From: Marinibacterium anthonyi
GTDB taxonomy: Bacteria > Pseudomonadota > Alphaproteobacteria > Rhodobacterales > Rhodobacteraceae
Direction of reading: 5' to 3'
Assembly: GCA_003217735.2 (NCBI GenBank)
Contig: CP031585.1
Coordinates: 2,715,501-2,779,500 of the forward strand
DNA length: 64,000 nucleotides
Shown here one piece after another: positions 6,544 through 15,236 of this stretch (position 1 is the first letter of the stretch; every line of letters starts with the position of its first letter). Both the position numbers and the translations under genes were made by a program. The notes beneath the pieces were generated by a model, which saw only the letters and a program-made list of their open reading frames with translations, ran no database searches and had not been told where the DNA came from.

Positions 6544-7707
6544 ATGAAACGCAGAACCGTTTTGTCAATGGGCGGCGGCGCGGCCCTTATGCTGGGGGGC
6601 GCCGCTGGGCGGCCCGTTGTGGCCTTTGAAGATTCAAAAAACGTCATGCGATATCGTGGAGTCGTTTATGACGTTGGGCTGAGGTTCACCCCAGGGGGGG
6701 GATATTCGGTCGACCCCTTCAATCCGGAACTCGTCGCTTATGACATAAACGCGATTGCCAACCAGATGCACGCGAACGCCATCCGGATCGAGGGCGAAGA
6801 GATTGACCGCCTCGTGACGGCGGCGCGGCTGGCGCATGATGCGAAGCTGACGGTGGTGTTCAACCCGTGGAAGATGAATGTTCCCGTCACGGAACTGAAA
6901 GAATATTTCGTGCAGGCTGCCCGCGCCGCCGAAGCATTGCGTAACGACGGGCTCAACATCATTTTCGTTCCAGGATGCGAGATGTCATTGTTCAACGAAG
7001 GGATCATCGAGGGGGCGACAGTGACTGAGCGGGTGAAATGGATCGCCAGCACTCTTGGCGGGAGCGACATGAGCCCTGAAGACATTGTGGCGATCCTTGA
7101 GCAGAAGGGGCAGATGATCGATAAGGCCCTGCGCCCCATTGTTGAAGCGGTGCGCCAGGAATTCGGCGGACGCGTGACCTATGCCTCGGGAACATGGGAA
7201 ATGGTGGACCGGAGCCTTTTCGATATTGTCGGCGTCGATCATTACCGCAGCAGCGAAACAACAGAGGACTATGTCGCGGCGCTGGATCGCTACCGGCTTG
7301 GTAAGCCCTTGGTGGTGACCGAGGTTGGGTCTTGCGCTTATGAGGGCGCCGGGGCACTGGGCTCGGGCGGGTTTATGCGCCTGCTGGGCGTCAATCCCGA
7401 CGGCACAGGCAATTTTGTCGATGGCGTCATCCCGGTCCGCAGTGAACGCGAGCAGGCCGATTACGTCGAGGAGCAACTCACCTTGCTGAATGATGCCGGG
7501 GTGGACGGGGTATTCATCTATGTGTTCTCCTTCCCGAGCTACCGGCATGGGGAGGGCGCACGTGATCTCGACATGATGAGCTTTTCGCTGGTGAAGACCT
7601 ATCCAGAGGACGATCCGCGAGGACAGAACATGCCGCCTTGGGAACCGAAGGAAGCATTTCATCGGATAGGGACCCTCTATGAGGTCATGGCAGGCATATC
7701 GAAATAA
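6544..7707 (+). CDS. TIM-barrel protein of the 'abortive infection' annotation family
   Basis: A 387-residue exported protein. The start MKRRTVLSMGGGAALMLGG looks like a twin-arginine or Sec signal with the twin Arg at residues 3-4, and cleavage is expected near residue 27. The rest resembles a glycoside-hydrolase-like TIM barrel found in proteins often labelled abortive infection protein: MRYRGVVYDVG at the start, GCEMSLFNEG in the middle and VVTEVGSCAYEGAG near the end, with acidic residues at strand ends as in glycosidases. The family label is by memory of similar sequences, and no phage-defence role is shown. It lies 100 bp after the old yellow enzyme on the same strand, so co-transcription is possible. 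Confidence 0.65.
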   Translation: MKRRTVLSMGGGAALMLGGAAGRPVVAFEDSKNVMRYRGVVYDVGLRFTPGGGYSVDPFNPELVAYDINAIANQMHANAIRIEGEEIDRLVTAARLAHDAKLTVVFNPWKMNVPVTELKEYFVQAARAAEALRNDGLNIIFVPGCEMSLFNEGIIEGATVTERVKWIASTLGGSDMSPEDIVAILEQKGQMIDKALRPIVEAVRQEFGGRVTYASGTWEMVDRSLFDIVGVDHYRSSETTEDYVAALDRYRLGKPLVVTEVGSCAYEGAGALGSGGFMRLLGVNPDGTGNFVDGVIPVRSEREQADYVEEQLTLLNDAGVDGVFIYVFSFPSYRHGEGARDLDMMSFSLVKTYPEDDPRGQNMPPWEPKEAFHRIGTLYEVMAGISK

Positions 7708-7822
7708 CTTCTAACTTTGGTAAAGTTCCTCGGTGCGGATCTATGAGTTGAGAACGAGGTTGCCGAGTAACGGAGACCTCCAATGCTAGAGTCGGCAACG
7801 TGTGGCAGTTAAACGTCAGGTC

Positions 7823-9724
7823 TTACCGGTCGGGCGATAGACGCGACAATCCAACGGAGCCACTTCTCGCCGCCGCCAGGTCTGAGGTCATCGTCAGATA
7901 CTCATTCTGGCTCCAGATTTGAAAAAAGTTGTCGAAGAATGGTGACATTGGATGCCCCGACTGTCCGGCAGGCAGCAGGAAGTAGGAGGCCATGTCTTCC
8001 GACATACTCATGATCGCCTGAAAGTTGCTGCCAGTACTGCTGACAAATGAGCGATCATTCGTAGGATCGAAGGATGTGGAGAACTGCGTATATGGATCCC
8101 CGGAGATTTCTTTCCGAAGAGACAGGAATTCCTTCAGCAGACCTTCTGATGATATCGTCGACGAGTTCATTTCCACGTAATGCTCACTTCCCCACATCCA
8201 GCTGGAGGGGTCGGAGCCATGGCGCTGGTTTAACCAGTCAACCGCATCGTCCAGTGCTGCTTCAATCTGATCTTGGCAGGTTTCGACCCGTGATGATGTC
8301 CGGATATCGCACCAGTCGGCACTCTCGCCTCGTGCGCTAAGAGCCGAGATAAGGAATTCAGGATTTGGAAGTTTCCACAGCTGCTCTTGTATGGGGAACT
8401 CGTCTTTGAGGATGCGTCGTTGCAGAGCGAGTGACCAAGCCCAGAAAGCCAGAGGCTCAGGCGAATAGCGATCCATATTTCCGTTCCATGCAGCGAGAAG
8501 ATCAAGAACCTGGCTCCGAAGTTGGACGAGGTTCCGATCTTCGCTGGAAAGAACGGAGTTTTGAAACCAGAGCTCGCGGGCCATCAGTGGGAGCAAGACC
8601 CGCGAAGCTTCGCTCACGGTATCGCGCTGGACTGCTTTCACACCCTCCATGGAGAAAACTGTCTGCCGGTCCTGAAGTGTGGACAGGCGCAAGGTTCGAA
8701 GCGATGGTTTTCGAGAGCGATCGTCTTGTGGACTTGAAGCTGAGGTGTTCCGATCAATAACCAATATTTCCAATCCTGCAGGCAAAATGTCCGATGCCTC
8801 TTCAACCGCGTCGCCTGCGTCGGTTGATCGGGAAAGTTTTTCTAATATGGTTATGAAGCTGCCCGCGCTCGCAACCTGAAGTGGTTCCAGTTCTTCGTCA
8901 TGAGGAAAGTCACTTGAACGGAATGCCCATGCGATACGGTCATTGCGCCCCACAAATACGAACGGTATTCCCGGCAGGGTACTCCCCATGACGGCCCCTG
9001 TCGGTAACTGAAGATCAGCCAAGTACCATTCTGAAGGTAAGGATAGAGGACCAATACTATCCGCGGCAAGAATAGGAACTCCAGTCACGCTTTGGGCACT
9101 TTCCACCGCCCACGCATCAAGGCTCACTCTAGGGTTATACGTGATCATATCTTGGAGAAATGGTGGATTTTCTGAGGGCGTGTCTTCAACGAGGCCAGAA
9201 TTGGCTAACTCATGGGGCGTCAGACGGAGGCTGGCCAGGAAATACTTCGCGATATTGAGGCTATCCGCGGGCCTCCAAGGCGTAATTTCAGTTTGGCCGG
9301 AGATCAATAATTCCGGGGCGCCACGACCTCGCCAACCCTTAGAGACAATGTCCAGCCATGCGTTGACGCCGGCTGAATAGGCTGCAAGGTCGTCTTCGAC
9401 AGAATTTGGGAGGGGGATCGTCAGGTTCGCAAGTCGTCCTGCGTTCGCTTTCTGTCGTGCGCTTAATAATTGGCTCAGCCTGTCCTGCGCGTGGGCAAAC
9501 CCAATCGCGAAGTATATGTCGGCAGCCGAACTTCCTATAATATGTGGGACTGCAGAGGAGTCTCTCAGAACATCGACTGTCTGTTCTATGCCAGCGACTG
9601 TGAAGTCTTCGTCGTAGTCCGGAACAGATGCGGTCAGCAATACGTAAATGAACGCCGATACAGCCAGAGCCAAAGTGGCGAGAGTCCCGAAAGTATACAG
9701 CAAAGTTCTGAAAAGACGTCGCAA
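7823..9724 (-). CDS. Penicillin-acylase-like (S45) protein lacking the usual nucleophile
   Basis: A 633-residue protein with one N-terminal membrane anchor (residues 5-30) and homology to the S45 Ntn-hydrolase family: AAYSAGVNAWL, SLPSEWYLADLQ, GSTLPGIPFVFVGRNDRIAWAF and a C-terminal TGQ-like LLPAGQSGHP. Active members mature by autocleavage before Ser of an S-N-x-W motif. Here the equivalent block reads SLDAWAV (residues 201-207), so Leu or Asp stands where Ser and Asn belong, and the family HLGL loop reads SIGPL. Loss of catalysis is inferred. It is also shorter than usual acylases (about 750 to 800). The TTG start is supported by GAGG upstream. It is the last gene of the metal/envelope operon. 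Confidence 0.8.
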   Translation of the reverse strand: MRRLFRTLLYTFGTLATLALAVSAFIYVLLTASVPDYDEDFTVAGIEQTVDVLRDSSAVPHIIGSSAADIYFAIGFAHAQDRLSQLLSARQKANAGRLANLTIPLPNSVEDDLAAYSAGVNAWLDIVSKGWRGRGAPELLISGQTEITPWRPADSLNIAKYFLASLRLTPHELANSGLVEDTPSENPPFLQDMITYNPRVSLDAWAVESAQSVTGVPILAADSIGPLSLPSEWYLADLQLPTGAVMGSTLPGIPFVFVGRNDRIAWAFRSSDFPHDEELEPLQVASAGSFITILEKLSRSTDAGDAVEEASDILPAGLEILVIDRNTSASSPQDDRSRKPSLRTLRLSTLQDRQTVFSMEGVKAVQRDTVSEASRVLLPLMARELWFQNSVLSSEDRNLVQLRSQVLDLLAAWNGNMDRYSPEPLAFWAWSLALQRRILKDEFPIQEQLWKLPNPEFLISALSARGESADWCDIRTSSRVETCQDQIEAALDDAVDWLNQRHGSDPSSWMWGSEHYVEMNSSTISSEGLLKEFLSLRKEISGDPYTQFSTSFDPTNDRSFVSSTGSNFQAIMSMSEDMASYFLLPAGQSGHPMSPFFDNFFQIWSQNEYLTMTSDLAAARSGSVGLSRLSPDR

Positions 9725-9747
9725 TTTTATGGCACCTCAAAGGTTTT

Positions 9748-9915
9748 CTAAGACGCCAAACGCAGGAAGACCAATGATACGAAGAAGGTCAGGAGGCCAA
9801 AAGCGATACCCGAGCTGACCGCATATTGCATGATATCCAGCCGGTTTCCTTTACGGCGACGCGCCAGATACCCACCCCAAATTGCTCCTGCGAGGATACC
9901 CGCGATCGTCAACAT
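9748..9915 (-). CDS. 55-residue membrane protein in the lnt operon
   Basis: A small gene whose ATG lies inside the end of lnt (stop and start overlap within TCATGTTGA) and whose stop is 23 nt before the acylase-like start. The product begins MLTIAGILAGAIWGGYLARRRKGN and then has a second hydrophobic stretch (SSGIAFGLLTFFVSLVFL), so two transmembrane helices joined by a basic loop are predicted. The glycine-rich first helix and tight coupling to lnt suggest a small membrane partner of that pathway. I do not recognise a named family, and the function is unknown. Confidence 0.7.
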   Translation of the reverse strand: MLTIAGILAGAIWGGYLARRRKGNRLDIMQYAVSSGIAFGLLTFFVSLVFLRLAS

Positions 9916-11492
9916 GACTTTGCCTCCGCTGATGCTTTTTTATTTCTTGCCCGATGCATGCCTGACAGCCTTGAGCCAAGAAACACGATCCAAGTAACGG
10001 CGATTAACGCCAGGAACGTCCAGTCGCCGAACCGTGCATATGGCGTGGGGTTGAGGGCGCCGGGAAGTTCGGCATCGATGACACCGGTCTCTTCGATGCC
10101 AAGCTTCACAATGAGCTCGCCCTTCGCGTCGATTACCGCTGAGATGCCGGTGTTCGCGGCCCTCACAATCGGAAGTCCTTCTTCGACGGCACGCATGCGG
10201 ACCGCAGCAAGGTGCTGCTCGGGTCCTATACTGGTGCCGAACCAGGCATCGTTTGTTGCGTTGAATATCCAGTCGGGCCGATGCTGATCGTCGATGACGT
10301 CGCCCGGAAAGATGATCTCGTAGCAGATGGCCACAGCCAGCGGGGGAGCGCCGGGCAGGGTCAGCGTTCGCGGTCCTGCACCGGGCGTAAAGTCTCCCAG
10401 GCCTTGGGTGATCCGGTCGAGCTTAAGCCAGCCGCGGAAGGGGACATACTCGCCGAATGGAACGAGATGGTGTTTTGCATAGCCGGTCAGAATGTCTCCG
10501 GTTTGATTGTAAGCTTGGACGGTGTTGAAATAGAGCGTTTCTTGGTTCTTTCGCGTGCGGTCCGGGACGCCGGTCAGAAGCAGTGCACCATCCTGCAAGA
10601 TGGCGGCAATGCGAGATCGCGCTCGCAGATCCTCATCGAGAAAGCCCGGAAAGGCGGTTTCCGGCCACAGGAGCACATCCACCTCGCCGGGACCGCTCGA
10701 GAGGTCCAGATAACGTGTGAAGGTCTCGTCTCGCTGTTCGGGCGCCCATTTCTCTTTTTGCGGCACGTTGCCTTGAACGATGCGCAGATTGATTCCGGGC
10801 GCCGGTCTTGGCTCTACTCGGAGCCGGCTTTGGCCTAGGATCCATGTCGTCGCGATCACGGCCGCGAAAAGGCAAGCGGGTAGCCAGCGCCGTGGCCCTG
10901 CCGACTCAATTGCCGCCGCCGGCAGTGTTCCGGCCAGGACTAGAAGAAAGCCCAGGCCGTAGCTGCCGATCCATGCAGATGGCTGCCTCAGCGCCGGGTA
11001 GTCGACAAGAGCGTAGGCAGTGAGGTTCCAGGGAAATCCCGTGAGGACGTGCCCGCGCAGCCACTCTGCTGCTGTCCAGCAGGTCGCGAACAGCAGGCAG
11101 GTCGTCACGCTTGTGACCGCACGGCTTGACGTTGCGCCGGAAAATAGCGCCGCGGCCAGGGCTGGAAAGATGGATAAACCGGCGGCCAGTACCGCAACTG
11201 CCGGGATGGCCAACGCACCGAATTTATCCGGGTCCACATAAAAACTTTCGGCAACCCACGAGAGGCCAAAGCCGAACTGACCCAGACCGAAACTCCAACC
11301 AACGAGCGCGGCACTCCCGACGGAGACGGGGCGGAGCAGAAGGATAAGCGCCGAATACGATACGGGTAAGAGCGCGATGATCGAGAAGGGAGGAAGCGTC
11401 AGAACCGTCATCGCTCCGGCTGCGATAGAAATAGCAGTGCGCGCCGGCAAGCAAGTCTTCCAGCCTCTGGATAGAAGCGAAAGGTAATTCAT
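9909..11492 (-). CDS. lnt: Apolipoprotein N-acyltransferase
   Basis: Lnt adds the third acyl chain to the N-terminal Cys of lipoproteins in the inner membrane. The N-terminal part is a bundle of membrane helices (about residues 15-200). The C-terminal part is a periplasmic nitrilase-like domain with the catalytic Glu in LLWPETAFPG, Lys in YAKHHLVPFGEY and Cys in VAICYEIIF. Start chosen at 11492 because this ATG overlaps the lspA stop by 4 bp. A longer frame to 11588 would run into lspA. The size of 527 residues is normal. It is probably a second copy besides the chromosomal lnt, carried with lspA on the island. Confidence 0.93.
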   Translation of the reverse strand: MNYLSLLSRGWKTCLPARTAISIAAGAMTVLTLPPFSIIALLPVSYSALILLLRPVSVGSAALVGWSFGLGQFGFGLSWVAESFYVDPDKFGALAIPAVAVLAAGLSIFPALAAALFSGATSSRAVTSVTTCLLFATCWTAAEWLRGHVLTGFPWNLTAYALVDYPALRQPSAWIGSYGLGFLLVLAGTLPAAAIESAGPRRWLPACLFAAVIATTWILGQSRLRVEPRPAPGINLRIVQGNVPQKEKWAPEQRDETFTRYLDLSSGPGEVDVLLWPETAFPGFLDEDLRARSRIAAILQDGALLLTGVPDRTRKNQETLYFNTVQAYNQTGDILTGYAKHHLVPFGEYVPFRGWLKLDRITQGLGDFTPGAGPRTLTLPGAPPLAVAICYEIIFPGDVIDDQHRPDWIFNATNDAWFGTSIGPEQHLAAVRMRAVEEGLPIVRAANTGISAVIDAKGELIVKLGIEETGVIDAELPGALNPTPYARFGDWTFLALIAVTWIVFLGSRLSGMHRARNKKASAEAKSC

Positions 11493-11971
11493 GGGTCGGT
11501 CCGGTGCGATTGCCAAAATTTGGGCACAATGAGAAGCATCCCGACGCCACATACCACAAACACATCGGCCATGTTGAAGGTTGGCCAATGAGCGGTGCCT
11601 ACGTAGAAGTCAAGAAAGTCCGTGACGCCCTGGAAGCGCAAGCGATCCGTTATGTTGCCGAAGGCTCCTCCAATAATCGCACCATATGCGGCAGCCTCGA
11701 CTTTGTTGGCGGCTTGATACATCAATACCGACAGCCAGGCACAGACGGCAATTGCCAACCCCGCTAGCGCCCACCAAGGTGTTCCACTGAGAAGGCCGAA
11801 GGTCATCCCATCATTGCGATGGTAGGTGAGGTTGAAGCCAGGGATGATTGGGAAGCCGTTAAGCAGGGTTTCCGCGTTCGCAACCACAATGGCTTTCGTG
11901 GCCTGATCTGCGGCGAAAGCGATGAATATTGCAAACGCTCCGGTTGCTGATGTTTTCATCTCAGGAAGCAT
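11489..11971 (-). CDS. lspA: Lipoprotein signal peptidase II
   Basis: LspA cleaves the signal peptide of prolipoproteins after diacylglyceryl transfer, in the inner membrane. The 160-residue product has four predicted membrane helices and the conserved blocks DQATKAIV, TYHRNDGMTFG, GAFGNITDRLRF and PTFNMADVFV, including the two catalytic aspartates (ITDR and MADV). Start placed at 11971, 4 nt after the zinc-transporter stop with AGG upstream; 11959 is an alternative. Its stop overlaps the lnt start. An lspA-lnt pair inside a metal-regulated operon on a mobile region is unusual. A housekeeping lspA is expected elsewhere. Confidence 0.93.
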   Translation of the reverse strand: MLPEMKTSATGAFAIFIAFAADQATKAIVVANAETLLNGFPIIPGFNLTYHRNDGMTFGLLSGTPWWALAGLAIAVCAWLSVLMYQAANKVEAAAYGAIIGGAFGNITDRLRFQGVTDFLDFYVGTAHWPTFNMADVFVVCGVGMLLIVPKFWQSHRTDP

Positions 11972-11975
11972 AATC

Positions 11976-12758
11976 TTACCTTTGTCTGATGCCAAAAAAG
12001 AGCATTAGGACCAAGCCAAATGCTAAACCTAGCGCGACTCTGTTCGGATGTTCTGATCGATGTCTTTTGGGGACAATCTCATGGCTGGCTACGTAAATTA
12101 GCGAACCCACCGCCAGTGCCGTACCCCAAGGAGCGCGGTACAGTGAGGAATTAACCATGGCAGCACTGAGTAAGCCTCCAACCGGCTCTATTAGACCGGT
12201 CAAGGCCGAAATGAACCACGCGCGATTTTTAATGTACCCCTCTCCTAAGAGGACGGCTGCCACTGCCAGCCCTTCAGCCGAATTTTGTACTGCGATTCCA
12301 ATGGAAAGTGGCAATCCACCTGATATCCCATCAGCAGTGAGCGCGATGCTCGACGCAAACCCCTCGGGGACATTATGCACGGTGACGGCGAGGACAAAGA
12401 ACCACGCACGACGGAGTGTCTCAGGGTTGGGTGGCTCAGAGCGCGGGTGCAATCGTTCGCAAGGTATTCTTCGGTTTATCTGGGCTACTTCGCTCAACCC
12501 AAGAAAAACGGAGAAGCAGACTATCGCTGCGGGAGCTGCCCCATACTCGAACAGTCCTTTAGCACCATCCAAGCCTATAAAAATCATGGACACTAGCATT
12601 CCCGCGAGCATCAGTACCACTGCAACGCAGAGCAAAGTGTCTCGAGTTTCCCGAGATGGGACGTCACCGAACAAAACGGGCACCGCGCCGACCGCCGTCA
12701 GCGTGCCGGCGGCGAGACTTCCAATCAGACCGAGCAGTATCGGGGGCAGGGTGTCCAT
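11976..12758 (-). CDS. ZIP-family metal transporter
   Basis: A 260-residue ZIP (ZupT-type) transporter, which moves divalent metals such as zinc into the cytoplasm. About seven to eight membrane helices are visible. The metal-binding helix IV signature is HNVPEGFASSIAL. Helix V carries QNSAEGLAVAAVL, where the usual second motif HN or QN-x-PEG has Ala in place of Pro. The HEIVPKRHR motif of helix VI is present. A short charged loop (RRIPCERLHPRS) follows helix III. It lies 12 nt after the DUF411 gene and 4 nt before lspA, so it is part of the operon. Zinc, rather than copper, is the usual substrate. Confidence 0.87.
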   Translation of the reverse strand: MDTLPPILLGLIGSLAAGTLTAVGAVPVLFGDVPSRETRDTLLCVAVVLMLAGMLVSMIFIGLDGAKGLFEYGAAPAAIVCFSVFLGLSEVAQINRRIPCERLHPRSEPPNPETLRRAWFFVLAVTVHNVPEGFASSIALTADGISGGLPLSIGIAVQNSAEGLAVAAVLLGEGYIKNRAWFISALTGLIEPVGGLLSAAMVNSSLYRAPWGTALAVGSLIYVASHEIVPKRHRSEHPNRVALGLAFGLVLMLFFGIRQR

Positions 12759-12770
12759 GTCTGAGCTGGT

Positions 12771-13226
12771 TCACCCTTCCGGGTAACTCGAATAGATCTC
12801 GGTCGACCCGTCCTGCCGGATTAGAAAGACATCGTAGGCTTCCCGGTCTTCTTCGGGACCCATGCCGGGCGAACCGTAAGGCATTCCGGGCACCGCAAGG
12901 CCGATTGCGTCAGGACGTTCTTCCAGAAGACGGCGGATGTCGGAAGCCGGTACATGCCCTTCGATCACATAGCCTTCCACCAAACCGGTATGGCAGGAGA
13001 CCATGCGTTGGGGCACACCTCTCTCCAGCTTGAAACGAACCAGCAGCCCGCCGAACATGTCTTCGCCGGAGGGCGCAGAACCGTTTTCCTCGAGATGGTT
13101 CATCCACGACAGGCAGCAGCCACAGCCGTTCGTCTTGCGAACCTCGATAGCTGTAACTTCTGCGAACGCCTGGGCAGCCGGAAGCAGTGAGATTGCGAAA
13201 ACAAGTATATGTTTCAGACTATTCAT
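12771..13226 (-). CDS. DUF411 copper-associated periplasmic protein
   Basis: A 151-residue exported protein with a signal peptide (MNSLKHILVFAISLLPAAQAFA) and a DUF411 domain. DUF411 proteins occur next to copper resistance genes and carry a compact Cys cluster proposed to bind metal. Here the cluster is KTNGCGCCLSW near residue 33, with a later Cys-His pair in VSCHTGLVEGYVIEGHVP and a Met/Gly-rich loop (GMPYGSPGMGP). The gene lies 3 nt after the LytM peptidase gene and 12 nt before the ZIP gene. Function in copper handling is inferred from family and context. Confidence 0.85.
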   Translation of the reverse strand: MNSLKHILVFAISLLPAAQAFAEVTAIEVRKTNGCGCCLSWMNHLEENGSAPSGEDMFGGLLVRFKLERGVPQRMVSCHTGLVEGYVIEGHVPASDIRRLLEERPDAIGLAVPGMPYGSPGMGPEEDREAYDVFLIRQDGSTEIYSSYPEG

Positions 13227-13229
13227 CGG

Positions 13230-14609
13230 TCACAGGCTTTCAGTTGCTTGCCGGGCGATCTCGCGGTCCAGACTGGTGGCCAGAAGGGCGCGTGCCCCAG
13301 CAAGGCGTGACAACGCGGAGGTATCATCATTCGTCTGGCGCTCTATTGCATTGGCGAGGCGGTCGTCGGAGAGAGGATCGGTTGGGCGACCTTCGACGAG
13401 AACTTCGTAGTGAAGATTGGGCCCGGTTGCCGTACCGGTGGCGCCGACGCGCCCAATCATGTCCCCCGCCGCCACGCGCTGGCCTTGAGCGAGCTTGTCG
13501 GGGGTCGAGCTGAGATGCGCGTATCTCGTCATGGTGTCCGAGCCGTGAGTGAGTTCGACGACGCGGCCGTACCCATTCCGCCAGCCGATGAAGCTGACTT
13601 GACCGGGGGCTGTCGCATGGACCGGAGTTCCACCCGCTGCTGCGAAGTCGACTCCAGTGTGCATTCGAACATTGCCATAGACCGGGTGTGTGCGACGTCC
13701 AAAAACAGAACTGAGGCGCGCACCTTCGACCGGTTGTGCAAAGACCCGCAAGACCTCACCGTCCACATAGATCGTCGCCTGACCGCTTCCGTTATCCGGC
13801 CAGACGATTTCGTAGAGGGTTCCGCCGATCTCCAGAGCAGCGAATGCCAGGTCAGGCTGCCCGATTCTTTCGTTTGCAAGCCGGGCCTCTCTCCAAAGAA
13901 GTTGCAGTTTTTCGCCGCCCGACATGTCACGACGGAAATCCACAGTTCCGCCGAGCATTTGCGCAAGGTCCACGGCAAACCGGGCGGGCATGTCGGCCTC
14001 TTCGAGGGCGGCGAAGAGTGAACTGCCGATCACCACCTCACCCGCGAGGGTTACGATTTCGGGTTCAGGTGAAACGACTGATGTAGACAGCTCTTCACCG
14101 AAGGTGGCCTCAATCCGAACACCGTCTCCGACGTTAAGCGATACCGAGCGCGCAGCACCATCTGCGGTCGAGATGAGGGTGATGGAATGTCCGGGCCGAA
14201 GGCGCCGTAGGTCATATTCAGCACCTATTGCCAGGGCGACTTCTGCCCGGGTGTTTGCCGCGAGGCCGGCCTCCGCCAGGACTGCATCGAGGGTTTCGCC
14301 AGGCGCGATTTCGCGCGACCATCTCGTCAGAACGGGTTCAATCTCCGGCAATGCATTGTCGCTGGCCGCGATCTCCTGCAGGAGCGGCAAGGATTTGAAT
14401 TCGGGAACTCTTTCGATACCTGGGTGTCCCTGTGCCGGAAAGGCGGTTTCCAAAACCCTGGGAGCTTGCAACGCCGGCGGAGACCACGCGCTAGCTGCGG
14501 CGAGCTCCGGAGGAACCGGATCGCTCGACCATTCCCAGGATAATGCAAGTCCCCCAGCGGACAATGCCGCTAAGCCTGTGAAACTTGCCGCGAATATTCC
14601 AAACTTCAT
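13230..14609 (-). CDS. M23 (LytM) family metallopeptidase
   Basis: A 459-residue envelope protein with an N-terminal signal or anchor (residues 4-22), a LysM/OapA-like linker region in the middle (PGETLDAVLAEAGL, LRPGHSITLI) and a C-terminal M23 domain of about 120 residues. The zinc ligands are visible as HTGVDFAA and LHYEVLVEG, with a second His in RYAHLS. Such proteins cut peptide cross-bridges in peptidoglycan or activate amidases. In this operon it may open the wall for assembly of new envelope parts, which is speculative. Gaps to its neighbours are 9 and 3 nt. Confidence 0.9.
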   Translation of the reverse strand: MKFGIFAASFTGLAALSAGGLALSWEWSSDPVPPELAAASAWSPPALQAPRVLETAFPAQGHPGIERVPEFKSLPLLQEIAASDNALPEIEPVLTRWSREIAPGETLDAVLAEAGLAANTRAEVALAIGAEYDLRRLRPGHSITLISTADGAARSVSLNVGDGVRIEATFGEELSTSVVSPEPEIVTLAGEVVIGSSLFAALEEADMPARFAVDLAQMLGGTVDFRRDMSGGEKLQLLWREARLANERIGQPDLAFAALEIGGTLYEIVWPDNGSGQATIYVDGEVLRVFAQPVEGARLSSVFGRRTHPVYGNVRMHTGVDFAAAGGTPVHATAPGQVSFIGWRNGYGRVVELTHGSDTMTRYAHLSSTPDKLAQGQRVAAGDMIGRVGATGTATGPNLHYEVLVEGRPTDPLSDDRLANAIERQTNDDTSALSRLAGARALLATSLDREIARQATESL

Positions 14610-14618
14610 GGTGGCCCC

Positions 14619-15236
14619 CTAAGATTCTTCTTCAAGTGCACGCCGGATTTTAGGCACGGCGAATTCTCTCGGTTCGTGATAGTCAATCATGGAGACGAAC
14701 CGGCCCGAACGATCGAACAGGAAGACACTCGCGGTATGGTTCATCGTGTAATCGCCGCTTTCGGTCGGTACGCGCTCGTAGCTTGCACGGAAACCGCGCA
14801 CGGCTTGTGCGATCTGATCTTGGGCCCCGGTCCATCCACGGATAGCTGAATGGAAATAGCTGACATACTCTTCCATCGTTTCGACGGTGTCTCGCGCAGG
14901 ATCGACGGTGATAAAGACCACATTCATCTCCGTGGCGTCGTCGCCCAGCTCGTCCAACCAGCCAGAGATGTCCGACAGTGTGGTCGGGCATACGTCCGGA
15001 CAGTAGGTGAAGCCGAAGAACACCATGGACGGGCGCCCGATCAGAGACTCTGGCCCGACCTCGTTGCCCTCGTGGTCGGTCAAGCTGAAATCCATGACGG
15101 ATAGGTCAAGGGTAAGCAGGCCAGTCGATTCCGGCGCACCTGGGCCGTCTACCTGCCACCAACCGATTAAGAGCACGGAAGCAAGCGCCCCGGCACCGGC
15201 TACGGCGTATCCAAGGATTGTCCGTCGCCGCATCAC
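14619..15236 (-). CDS. SCO1/SenC copper chaperone (second copy)
   Basis: A 205-residue membrane-anchored thioredoxin-fold protein of the Sco family, which delivers copper to the CuA site of cytochrome oxidase or acts as a thiol-disulfide reductase. It has an N-terminal anchor (GYAVAGAGALASVLLIGWW). The copper site is complete: FTYCPDVCPTTL supplies the two Cys of CxxxC and TMNHTASVFLF the His. It overlaps the PCuAC gene by 4 bp. It is clearly different from the other Sco gene at 16809, so the operon holds two non-identical Sco proteins. Confidence 0.92.
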   Translation of the reverse strand: MMRRRTILGYAVAGAGALASVLLIGWWQVDGPGAPESTGLLTLDLSVMDFSLTDHEGNEVGPESLIGRPSMVFFGFTYCPDVCPTTLSDISGWLDELGDDATEMNVVFITVDPARDTVETMEEYVSYFHSAIRGWTGAQDQIAQAVRGFRASYERVPTESGDYTMNHTASVFLFDRSGRFVSMIDYHEPREFAVPKIRRALEEES

